From: Plasmodium vivax
Lineage: Eukaryota > Apicomplexa > Aconoidasida > Haemosporida > Plasmodiidae
DNA: 64,000 bases
NCBI RefSeq assembly: GCF_000002415.2
Contig: NC_009919.1
Span: 2,321,795 to 2,385,794, forward strand
Reading direction: 5' to 3'
Shown: positions 9,939 to 19,146 of the stretch, one piece after another
Numbering within the stretch: the stretch's first letter is position 1
How the letters are laid out: the number at the start of each line of letters is the position of its first letter
Program-made: the position numbers and the translations under genes
Notes under the pieces: model-generated
Told to the model about the DNA's origin: nothing
Databases searched by the model: none
Seen by the model: the letters and a program-made list of their open reading frames with translations, nothing else

Positions 9939-12812
9939 ATGAACAACCAGGGAAGTTTCCCTAACGGAAGAGCTAATAACAAGGGAGGAGTTGGAGCTGG
10001 CGTTGGAGCTGGTGCTGGAGCTGGCGCTGGAGCTGGAGCTGGAGGGGGGGGGGACTCCAATTTTAACCCAAATTTAAAAGGCAGCCCCCCCCCGTATAGC
10101 AAACAGCTAAGCAGCAACTCGCCACAGTACCACCATCCCTATAGCGGCAAGAAGAACTTCCCCAAGGGGGGCGTGAACTACGGCAGCGGCGGTGGCAAGT
10201 TCCCCAGCGCGCCGAGCAAAAATTGCGGCTTCGCGCCTGGGGGGTACGCGGGGGTAGGGGTCAGCCCCCCGAGTGGCATACCTCCACCAAGTGGGATTCC
10301 TCCCCCGAGTGGCATACCTCCCCCGAGCGGGATTCCCCCTCCAAGTGGGATTCCCCCACCAAGTGGGATACCTCCACCAAGTGGAATTCCTCCCCCGAGT
10401 GGGATTCCCCCCCCGAGTGGCATACCTCCCCCGTCTGGAATTCCTCCCCCAAGCGGCATACCTCCACCGAGTGGAATCCCCCCCCCTGGTGGCATCCCCT
10501 TCATGAACAAAAACTTCAAACCTGGGAAGGCGCCACCGTTCCCGAGCTACCCGAACAGCAACGCTGTAAGCCCCCCTCCGCCCAGCAAGGGTGGCAGCGC
10601 CGGTCCGTACGCGCCGCCAACCGTACCGCCAGTCGCACCACCAGTTGCACCGCCGATTCCACCACCTGTTGCACCACCAGCCGCGCCGCCAACCCCACCA
10701 CCAGTCGTACCGCCGATTCCACCACCTGTTGCACCACCAGCCGCGCCGCCAACCCCACCACCAGTCGTACCGCCGATTCCACCACCAGCAGCGCCGCCAA
10801 CCGTGCCGCCAACCCCACCGCCGATTCCACCACCAGCAGCGCCGCCAACCGTGCCGCCAACCCCACCGCCGATCCCACCGCCAACCGCGCCGCCGATCCC
10901 ACCGCCAACCGCGCCGCCGATCCCACCGCCAACCGCGCCGCCAATCGCGCCGCCAATCGCGCCTCCAACCGGGCCTCCAACCCCACCGCCAACCGCACCG
11001 CCAGACAGCAGCGGCATCATGAAGGAGGGGGGGCCAAGCATATTCCCGGTGCACAACAATGTAAAGGGCAAGAACGCCAACATGTACGTCAACCCAGGCA
11101 ATAGCAAATACCACATGGGGATGAACCCCCCCCAGCCGATGCCCCCCCCAAGCGCGAGGATGAACAGCTTCCCCCCCTGCCCAACGGGCCCAAATAGCAT
11201 CGCCGTAGGAGGAAACAGCTTTCACATGCAGAGGAAAAATCAAATGATGTACCCCCCGCATGGCAGTGAGAAGAACAACCCCATGGTGTTTGACATACCG
11301 CCTGGCCTAAATAGCGTGGATAGTTTCCCTAGAGATGTAAAAAAGGACGATGGGATTTTCCTGGGAAATTTCAGAGGCCCCCCTCCCCCGTATGGCCGGC
11401 CCGCACCTGCGCCGTACCGCCTGGGCGGGGGGCCCCTGTTCCAGGGGGAGCCATACCCGGTCGAGGGGTACCCGAGCGAAATGTACCAAGGTGAAATGTA
11501 CCAAGGTGAAATGTACCAAGGTGAAATGTACCAAGGTGAAATGTACCAAGGTGAAATGTACCAAGGTGAAACGTACCAAGGTGAAACGTACCAAGGTGAA
11601 ACGTACCAAGGTGAAATGTACCAAGGTGAAATGTACCAAGGTGAAACGTACCAAGGTGAAACGTACCAAGGTGAAACGTACCAAGGTGAAACGTACCCAG
11701 GTGGGGGATACCCAGGTGGGGGGTACCCATTTGAGGGCTACCCTGGAGAGGCGCACCAGGGCGACCCAAAGAACGAGGGAAAAGGCAGCGCAACGACGTA
11801 CAACATAAACGTAGACGGGAGGGAAAGGCTCCAAAATGATTACAATCAAAATTTTGTGAACACAGGAGAAAGGCCACAGAATTTTATAAGAGACAGCGAC
11901 GAAAATAAAAGGTTTGATAAATACCCCAAATTGAAGCAACTGCTGGAATTGAAAAACCAAATCATTAAGAAGAGGTCCACCCCAGCAAGGTACATCAATT
12001 GTGACTTGAGGTCATTCGATTTAGGAACCTTAGGAACCAAATTCGACGTCATCCTAATAGACCCCCCCTGGAAAGAATACTATGATAGAAAAATCTACAA
12101 TTTAGATTTACTAAGCAGCATGCATATAGAAAATTACGACTTAAATGGAGACATTAATAATGACAGGGATAAATTCTGGTCATTAGAAGATTTGGCTAGC
12201 TTAGAAATTGAAAAAATTGCAGATGTGCCTTCGTTCCTTTTTCTGTGGTGTGGAATCACACACCTGGAAGATGCCCGTGTTTTGCTAAACAAATGGGGCT
12301 ACCGTAGATGTGAAGACATCTGCTGGTTAAAAACGAACATAAAGGAAACGAACAAAAAGGTAAAGTACCTAAACGAGACGAACAATGAAAATTCGTTTTT
12401 GCAGAGAACCACGGAGCACTGCCTGGTGGGCATTAAGGGAGCCGTCAGACGATCCTACGACATCCATTTCATTCACGCCAATCTAGACACTGATGTCATC
12501 ATAGCAGAGGAGACGGATGAAAATATCTACAACAATAATAAGCCGGAGGAGCTGTATAAAATTATTGAAAAGTTCTGCTTGGGGAGGAGGAAAATCGAAC
12601 TGTTTGGCACCAATAGGAACATCCGGAATGGGTGGCTGACTTTGGGCAAGAATTTGGACACCACTCTCTTCAACCGCGAGGAGTACACTGGGTGGTTCGA
12701 GGGCGACGTCGCCTGGCCCGAGGCCACTTCCTACGTGGGCGGCAAGTACATGGGCACCACCACCGAGATTGAGAATTTGCGCCCCAAGTCTCCCCCGCGG
12801 AGCGCCACCTAG
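9939..12812 (+). CDS. METTL14: METTL14-type MT-A70 family subunit of the m6A mRNA methyltransferase
   Basis: A single-exon gene of 957 residues. About the first 660 residues are low complexity: GAGAG, a PPPSGI array, a long PPxAPP stretch and a YQGE array. The MT-A70 domain occupies about residues 685-940. Diagnostic METTL14 stretches are FLFLWCG, KWGYRRCEDICWLKT, QRTTEHCLVGIKG, FIHANLDTDVIIAEE, EKFCLGRRKIELFG and GWLTLGKNLD, so it is the METTL14 orthologue rather than METTL3. Unlike human METTL14, which has EPPL, this protein has DPPW (residues 708-711), the active motif of METTL3. In animals METTL14 holds the RNA and stabilises METTL3 in the nucleus. P. falciparum has two MT-A70 proteins in its m6A complex, one of them this orthologue. 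Start is the first ATG of the frame; the next gene is SHMT on the same strand, with its own promoter. Confidence 0.92.
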   Translation: MNNQGSFPNGRANNKGGVGAGVGAGAGAGAGAGAGGGGDSNFNPNLKGSPPPYSKQLSSNSPQYHHPYSGKKNFPKGGVNYGSGGGKFPSAPSKNCGFAPGGYAGVGVSPPSGIPPPSGIPPPSGIPPPSGIPPPSGIPPPSGIPPPSGIPPPSGIPPPSGIPPPSGIPPPSGIPPPSGIPPPGGIPFMNKNFKPGKAPPFPSYPNSNAVSPPPPSKGGSAGPYAPPTVPPVAPPVAPPIPPPVAPPAAPPTPPPVVPPIPPPVAPPAAPPTPPPVVPPIPPPAAPPTVPPTPPPIPPPAAPPTVPPTPPPIPPPTAPPIPPPTAPPIPPPTAPPIAPPIAPPTGPPTPPPTAPPDSSGIMKEGGPSIFPVHNNVKGKNANMYVNPGNSKYHMGMNPPQPMPPPSARMNSFPPCPTGPNSIAVGGNSFHMQRKNQMMYPPHGSEKNNPMVFDIPPGLNSVDSFPRDVKKDDGIFLGNFRGPPPPYGRPAPAPYRLGGGPLFQGEPYPVEGYPSEMYQGEMYQGEMYQGEMYQGEMYQGEMYQGETYQGETYQGETYQGEMYQGEMYQGETYQGETYQGETYQGETYPGGGYPGGGYPFEGYPGEAHQGDPKNEGKGSATTYNINVDGRERLQNDYNQNFVNTGERPQNFIRDSDENKRFDKYPKLKQLLELKNQIIKKRSTPARYINCDLRSFDLGTLGTKFDVILIDPPWKEYYDRKIYNLDLLSSMHIENYDLNGDINNDRDKFWSLEDLASLEIEKIADVPSFLFLWCGITHLEDARVLLNKWGYRRCEDICWLKTNIKETNKKVKYLNETNNENSFLQRTTEHCLVGIKGAVRRSYDIHFIHANLDTDVIIAEETDENIYNNNKPEELYKIIEKFCLGRRKIELFGTNRNIRNGWLTLGKNLDTTLFNREEYTGWFEGDVAWPEATSYVGGKYMGTTTEIENLRPKSPPRSAT
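10266..10497 (+). repeat. 18-base coding tandem repeat (PPPSGI array)
   Basis: About 12 copies of an 18-base unit encoding PPPSGI in the N-terminal half of the METTL14-type protein. Third positions vary between copies, so the peptide is conserved more than the DNA. Confidence 0.9.
11477..11697 (+). repeat. 15-base coding tandem repeat (M/T-YQGE array)
   Basis: About 14 copies of ATGTACCAAGGTGAA or ACGTACCAAGGTGAA, encoding (M/T)YQGE. Copies are nearly identical at DNA level except for the ATG/ACG switch, which suggests recent expansion; the array decays into PGGGY units. Length is likely to vary between strains. Confidence 0.92.
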
Positions 12813-13872
12813 TGTAAGCGCGCGCGTGAGTGAAAGCGTGCGCGTGTGCGCGTGAGCGTGTACGAAATGGCTCCTTTTTTTTTACCTCTGTTTGCATGCT
12901 GTAGCGGCCCCCCATGAGTTTTTTTTTTTTTTTGCCCCTTTTTCGTTCCTTTTTTGTTGTACCAAGCCGACCAGGCTGTGTTTCCCCCGTGCGCGTAGCT
13001 GCGCAGGGGTGTACCTTAAGGAGTACGCTCAGTCGTACGGCCAGATGTGCTTCTACACACCTACACTCGTGCACCCACTTCTTCACTGCCGTACGGTGCC
13101 CCTTTTTTGTGCCGCGAATCCGCTCCCCCCCCAACCATTCGCCTGTCAAAAGTGAAGCATTAGTGCCCCAAAGAGGGAAATTGACGGGGCTGCGTCATTC
13201 CCGTTTGGCACCTCCATTGAGAAGCCAAGGGGATAAGCGCCTTTTTTTTTAACACTCCCAGGGAGGTAGCTATGACGTGCGCGCATACGCCCATCAGTAG
13301 TAGCAGTACATTAGCAGCACATTAGCAGCACATCATCACCACTTTGGGTTTGCCGCTTAAGAGGCACTCCCAACTCGAACTCCACCATGGGGGTGGGCAG
13401 CTCCACTTTGTTGGGCTCACATCCTTTGGCCCACCATGTACGCACACTCCACTCGGGAGTCGGCGAGGAACACAAGCAAGCTGTGGAGAGAGGTAGCCAT
13501 TTTTTTCTCTCCACTTGCGTATGCACACGTTCGCGGGGCAGCGGGCCCAATGTGTTAGCTACCCAGTGAGCACGCTTGGCTGGAAAAGTACTTTATTCGC
13601 ATCAGGAGAAGTAACCCCCGTTTGGTTACCTCTTTTTTTTTTTTTTTTTTTTTTTTACCGAGCAAAGGTACTGCCTCAAAAGTGACAGTGTGCAGTGGTA
13701 CCCTCCATCCTTTGTGCTTACGCATTCTTTGTGACAACTCTAAAACGCATTGCGGAAAAACGCACTCATAAGGATAGGGACGTGCCAGTGGTTATACCCC
13801 CGCAGTAGTGACTCTCCCCCCGCGCTAACAAACAAAGTTGAGCCTATTACCTAATTCTCACGTCGCAGCAAA
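12813..13872. promoter_or_regulatory. Intergenic upstream of SHMT
   Basis: 3' UTR of the METTL14-type gene followed by the SHMT promoter and leader. It contains poly-T runs (about 12919-12933, 13632-13656) and a short GTAGCAGTACATTAGCAGCACATTAG repeat near 13298-13335. No coding region is supported. Confidence 0.6.
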
Positions 13873-15540
13873 ATGGTAATAACACCCCAAAAAGCGGGGG
13901 GAGCCTAATTAGCGGTCCACCGATGGGAGTCCCCAACGGGCGAGACCCTCCCCCAAGTTGTTTTCTCCTTTTCGCGTTTTATCTTTTCTTTTTCTCCTTT
14001 TCTCTCCCCCCTTTTCGCTTCGGCGAACCCCCCCTCCTCGCAGTTTAACAACGAGCCGCTGGAACAAATCGACAAGGAGCTGCACGACATTTTGGCCGAC
14101 GAGGAGAAGAGGCAGAGGGAGACCATAAACTTGATAGCCTCCGAGGTGGGTCTTCCGCGTAAGCGGTGGGGGTACCCCTCACGTAGACGCGCAGTGTGTC
14201 GTTCGGCTGACACGCAATTTGGGCAGCACCGCTGGACCGCTTCGCAACCACATCGCAGCCTCCCCTCTACCGCTTCCACACCGCTTCGCGACCACCCCCA
14301 CTCCTTAACTCCTTAGAACCTGACGAACGGCGCCGTGCGCGAGTGCCTCGGGAACCGAGTGAGCAACAAGTACTCGGAGGGCTACCCCAAGAAGAGGTAC
14401 TACGGAGGGAACGACTTCATTGACAAAATCGAGGAGCTCTGCCAGAAGAGGGCGCTGGAGGCCTTCAACGTAAGCGACGAAGAATGGGGAGTGAACGTGC
14501 AGCCCCTCTCAGGATCCGCAGCCAATGTGCAAGCCCTCTACGCTCTCGTAGGCGTAAAGGGAAAAATAATGGGCATGCACCTATGCTCAGGAGGGCACCT
14601 AACACATGGGTTTTTCGACGAAAAAAAAAAAGTCTCTATCACCTCAGATATGTTTGAATCAAAGCTGTATAAGTGTAACAGCCAAGGGTACGTAGATTTA
14701 GATGCAGTGCGCGAGATGGCCTTGTCCTTCAAACCGAAAGTTATAATCTGTGGGTACACGAGCTACCCTAGAGATATAGATTACCAGCAGTTTAGGCAAA
14801 TCTGTGACGAAGTGAATGCATATTTGTTTGCAGACATTTCCCACATCTCAAGTTTCGTCGCATGCAATATACTCAACAACCCATTTCTCCATGCCGATGT
14901 GGTTACCACAACGACCCATAAAATTTTAAGAGGACCCAGAAGCGCATTAATATTTTTCAATAAAAAAAGGAACCCCGGAATTGAGCAGAAAATAAACAGT
15001 GCTGTGTTTCCAAGCTTCCAGGGGGGACCCCACAACAACAAAATTGCAGCTGTTGCGTGTCAACTGAAGGAGGTTCACTCACCCGCCTTTAAGGAATACA
15101 CACAGCAAGTTCTCCTAAACAGTAAGGCACTAGCCAAAGCGCTAATCAGCAAACAGATTGACTTAGTAACCAACGGAACGGACAATCATCTCATCGTCGT
15201 AGATTTGAGGAAGTTTAGCATCACGGGGTCTAAGCTGCAAGAAACTTGTAACGCCATCAACGTGTCTCTTAATAAGAATACCATTCCGTCTGACGTAGAC
15301 TGCGTCTCGCCCAGCGGGGTACGCATCGGCACTCCTGCCATGACCACCAGAGGTGCAAAGGAAAAGGATATGGAGTTCATTGCAGATGTTTTAGCCAGGG
15401 CCATCAAAATAACTGTGGACTTGCAGGAGCAGTATGGCAAAAAGCTCGTCGACTTTAAGAAGGGCTTGCCTGGGAATGCTCAACTGCAGCAGTTGAAGCA
15501 GGAGGTCGTCACCTGGGCTGGCGCCTTGCCCTTCCCCTGA
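13873..15540 (+). CDS. SHMT: Serine hydroxymethyltransferase, cytosolic type, three coding exons
   Basis: Exons: 13873-13875 (the ATG alone), 14044-14145, 14317-15540. Introns of 168 and 171 bases have GT..AG ends, and joining gives M-FNNEPLEQ and LIASE-NLTNGAV. The 442-residue product is a PLP-dependent fold-type I enzyme converting serine and tetrahydrofolate to glycine and methylene-tetrahydrofolate for the thymidylate cycle, which makes it a studied antimalarial target. The Schiff-base lysine is K237 in TTTTHKILRGPR; YSEGYPKKRYYGG near the N-terminus binds substrate. Cysteines 125 (HLCSGG) and 364 (DVDCVSPSG) are the pair described as a redox switch in Plasmodium SHMT. Length and residue numbers match P. 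vivax SHMT as I know it. No organelle leader is present, as expected for the cytosolic isoform. A reading starting inside exon 3 loses the first 35 residues. Confidence 0.97.
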
Positions 15541-17006
15541 AGGGGGTAGGGGGTGATTCTCTGAGGGCATCCAACGGTGTGCCCCGCGCTCGTGGATGAT
15601 GCGGCTATTTACCGTTTGCCCTCACGTATTTTATTTTACACTACACTATTTTAATTTACACTATTTCAATTTACACTATTTTTACGCTATTTTTACGCTA
15701 TTTTTATTTTATTTTTTTTTATTTTCCCTCCCTGCGCTACCCCCATCGCGGGACAGACCTCAACGCGCAAAGGGACGCCCACTTGAAACACGTGAGTCAA
15801 AAGTAACTGTCGCAAAGGTGAGCAGCTCCGTGGAGGGGGGGTCTCTCCCGGGAAATGGCGAACCCGTTTGGTCCCTTCCGTCATAGCACACCCCCGCACG
15901 GTCGACCGTCCCAACGTCGCCATCTTCCCACGTGGTTAGGCGGATCCCTTAGCCCACTCCAGCGCTTCACAGTTTGTTTACCTTCTTGAGGTGAGGGGGG
16001 CGGCAGCTGCGCGGGTCATTTTGCGGGGGAAAAAGGGAACATCGGGGGGAAGGTAAAGCGGAGGGGTCTACCCAATGGTTAACTTTCCACGCAGGTGAAG
16101 TTGCCACGTAGGTGAACTTTCCACCTTGGCGGGTTTGACCAATTTTGCAATCCTCTCTGACGGCGCCGCTCCCGTATTCCCACGTGTGTGCCGCGCTAGC
16201 GCACCGGCTTATGTAGGCGGTGACCCGGCCCACGTTCGGGCCAAATCGCCAGCCCCATTTTGTTTGCCTTTTGGAGTGGAAAAAATTGAAGTCGGAACTG
16301 GGAGGAAATGCGCGCGTATGTGGAGTGGGGGGGGACGCAATTTTAAAAAAGAGGGATCACACGGAAGGGAGTGCGGAAGGCCATGCGAAGAAGTACCTTA
16401 CTTTGACGTCGCAATATTTCCCCCTTTTCTTCAAATTGGGGGGAACTTTTTTTTTTTTTTTTTTTTCCTCCATCGAGGAAGATCCAGATCGGAAATGACC
16501 AACTGAGTATACCTCTTATGTACACTCCACTTGTGAGATAAGGAAAAAAAAAAAAAAGAGCCATGCGTAGTGGTTTTCGTAGGCATGACAAACGAATGTG
16601 TGCATTTAATTCACTCATCCGGGAGCCCATTCACAGTGCATACTTCCATACGCTTATATGTCGTGGAAACTCTGTGGCGTTTCTGCAGAGACCATTTTGA
16701 CCACCTCCACAGTGTTCTGTACATTCGTGGGAACATCACACAAAGATAGCGCGTGGAAGAATTCTTCCCTTTTTTTTTTTGCAAATTGGGTTAAGGGCTA
16801 CCCCCCTCGCGGATTTACACCGTGGTAAGAAACCTCCTGGGGTGCGCGTCGAAGCTGGAGAAAGAGGGGGAGAACTGCAGCCGGGCCAAGTGTGCCTCAT
16901 CGTATAAAGAATTCTAAGGGGGAGGCTCATCACCGCATCGTTGCAGAAGTTGTTAGCGGCCGTTGAAATTACCCCCCTCCCCTCGTCGATTCGCTATCCC
17001 CCCACC
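15541..17006. promoter_or_regulatory. Intergenic between SHMT and ATP synthase beta
   Basis: Begins with a T-rich block of ACACTATTTTAATTT-type repeats (about 15638-15720) in the SHMT 3' side, then mixed sequence with T-tracts (about 16447-16466) and an A-tract (about 16543-16556). It should include the ATP synthase beta promoter. No gene seen. Confidence 0.55.
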
Positions 17007-18650
17007 ATGCACCGGCTCAGGTGGATGCGGAGCGCTCCGCTCAGGCGGTACTCCAAGTTGAGCGGCACAGTTGGCGGGAAGGTTAGCGGAAGTGGCGGCA
17101 AGGCCGGTTGCGTGGTGGGGGCCCCCCCCCTCTGTAGACACTTCTCCAGCGGCGAAAGCGCCAACCTGAAGAAGAGCCCAGCCAGCAAAAGAGACGAAAA
17201 TAAGTGTAGCAACAAAATGGGGAAAATATCGCAAGTCATAGGCGCCGTGGTGGACGTAGAATTTGAAGACACCCCCCCATCCATTTTAAACGCTCTTGAA
17301 ACGGAATTGGAAGATAAAAAAATCATCTTAGAGGTGGCACAACATTTGGGGAACAAAGTGGTGAGGACCATCGCCATGGATGCAACGGATGGGTTGGTCA
17401 GAGGGCAAAAAGTTTTAGATAGTGGGAAACCAATATCGGTGCCAGTCGGCAAAGAAACGCTTGGAAGAATTATGAATGTCATTGGGGAACCTATAGACGA
17501 ATGTGGGGATATAAAATGTACAAAAATGTTGCCCATTCATAGAGAACCCCCCTTATTTACAGACCAGAGCACCGAGCCGGCTCTCCTAATTACAGGCATT
17601 AAGGTGGTGGATCTGATAGCCCCATACGCCAAGGGGGGGAAAATAGGCCTATTTGGCGGCGCAGGAGTGGGAAAAACGGTCCTAATCATGGAGCTAATAA
17701 ACAACGTAGCGAAGAAGCATGGGGGGTATTCCGTCTTCGCAGGAGTTGGTGAAAGGACAAGAGAAGGCAACGACCTCTATCACGAAATGATAACCACTGG
17801 GGTAATAAAAAAAAAAAAAATCGGAAATGGGCAATATGATTTCAATGGGTCTAAGGCAGCTCTGGTTTATGGGCAGATGAATGAACCACCTGGAGCTCGT
17901 GCGAGAGTTGCCCTAACTGGTTTAACGGTGGCCGAATACTTTAGAGATGAAGAAAACCAAGACGTGCTACTCTTTGTAGATAACATTTACAGATTTACGC
18001 AGGCAGGGTCCGAGGTCTCAGCTCTGTTAGGTCGTATCCCATCTGCTGTTGGATATCAACCCACTTTATCCACCGATTTGGGAGCCCTACAGGAGAGAAT
18101 CACCACGACGAAAAATGGCTCCATCACATCTGTTCAGGCTGTGTATGTACCTGCAGATGATTTGACAGACCCTGCACCTGCCACGACCTTTTCTCATCTG
18201 GACGCAACGACGGTGCTCTCTAGATCGATTGCAGAATTAGGTATTTACCCTGCTGTCGACCCGTTGGATTCTACCTCCCGTATGTTAACGCCAGATATTG
18301 TTGGTGCAGAGCAGTACGAAGTGGCTAGAAATGTGCAGCAAATTCTACAGGATTATAAGTCCTTGCAAGATATCATCGCCATTTTAGGAATCGATGAGCT
18401 GTCAGAACAGGATAAGCTGACCGTCGCCCGGGCAAGGAAGGTTCAGAGGTTCCTGTCGCAACCCTTTGCCGTGGCCGAGGTGTTTACGGGCAAGCCGGGC
18501 AGGTTCGTCGAGTTGGAGGACACCATCAAGGGCTTTTCGGAGCTGCTCAAGGGCAACTGCGACGACCTGCCCGAAATGGCCTTCTACATGGTGGGCGGCC
18601 TGGAGGAGGTGCGCTCCAAGGCGGTGGAGATGGCCAAGCAGGTGTCCTGA
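17007..18650 (+). CDS. Mitochondrial F1-ATP synthase beta subunit
   Basis: Catalytic beta subunit of the mitochondrial F1Fo ATP synthase, 547 residues without intron. The ATG at 17007 starts an R-rich leader (MHRLRWMRSAPLRRYSK) suited to mitochondrial import; the open frame further up has only a TTG. The core starts near residue 72 (GKISQVIGAVVDVEF). The P-loop GGAGVGKT is at 217-224, followed by GERTREG with the catalytic glutamate. The Walker B segment VLLFVDNIYRFTQAGSE, the SALLGRIPSAVGYQPTL segment and the C-terminal helical domain are all present, so the enzyme looks intact. The usual DNIFRFTQ reads DNIYRFTQ here, a mild change. The 70-residue leader is longer than strictly needed and contains glycine-rich sequence. 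Blood-stage parasites make little ATP this way, but the gene is important in mosquito stages (family knowledge). Confidence 0.97.
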   Translation: MHRLRWMRSAPLRRYSKLSGTVGGKVSGSGGKAGCVVGAPPLCRHFSSGESANLKKSPASKRDENKCSNKMGKISQVIGAVVDVEFEDTPPSILNALETELEDKKIILEVAQHLGNKVVRTIAMDATDGLVRGQKVLDSGKPISVPVGKETLGRIMNVIGEPIDECGDIKCTKMLPIHREPPLFTDQSTEPALLITGIKVVDLIAPYAKGGKIGLFGGAGVGKTVLIMELINNVAKKHGGYSVFAGVGERTREGNDLYHEMITTGVIKKKKIGNGQYDFNGSKAALVYGQMNEPPGARARVALTGLTVAEYFRDEENQDVLLFVDNIYRFTQAGSEVSALLGRIPSAVGYQPTLSTDLGALQERITTTKNGSITSVQAVYVPADDLTDPAPATTFSHLDATTVLSRSIAELGIYPAVDPLDSTSRMLTPDIVGAEQYEVARNVQQILQDYKSLQDIIAILGIDELSEQDKLTVARARKVQRFLSQPFAVAEVFTGKPGRFVELEDTIKGFSELLKGNCDDLPEMAFYMVGGLEEVRSKAVEMAKQVS

Positions 18651-19146
18651 AGGGCGGCATCGATGGAAGCAGCGATGGAAGCAGCGATGGCGCGAGGAGC
18701 GGCAGCAATGACGATGGCGATTTAGACAGCGATAGCGATAGCGAGTGCTAATGTTGCGTCCGTCTTGGTGTCGTCACCGTTCGGCACATAGCCGGCCACC
18801 CTTCCCTGCATCCACGCTTGCATGTATGCAAACATTCGTGTGGGGGAATCTCCCTACCGTGTTTACCTCCCACCAATCGTGCACGTCGCCGCTTCACCCA
18901 CGTCGCCACGTTACCCCCTTTCCTCACCCTTTTTTCCCTCAAAACGAAACCAAACCTTTCCATGTTTCAATTAAAGTTTAAAGCGGGTTACACATTTGCG
19001 TGGGGGGAAAGGAGACGTTACTAATCTCCCGTAAGTGTCCCCCCCCCTGATTGCACTTCATTTCATGTTCGCGAGCACACGCACTATCTGGTGAACGCGC
19101 CTACGTACAACGTCGAAGGGGAATACACCCTCGAAGGAACGGCTCC
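18651..19146. other. Intergenic, tail-to-tail
   Basis: Between the ATP synthase beta stop and the CFAP61-like stop. It starts with GATGGAAGCAGC and GATAGC micro-repeats (about 18660-18750) directly after the stop codon. No gene seen. Confidence 0.6.

Noticed and set aside
10107..11261. 384-codon open frame on the minus strand opposite METTL14
   Set aside because: It is the complement of the proline-rich repeat (reads W/R/G repeats) and has no family similarity.
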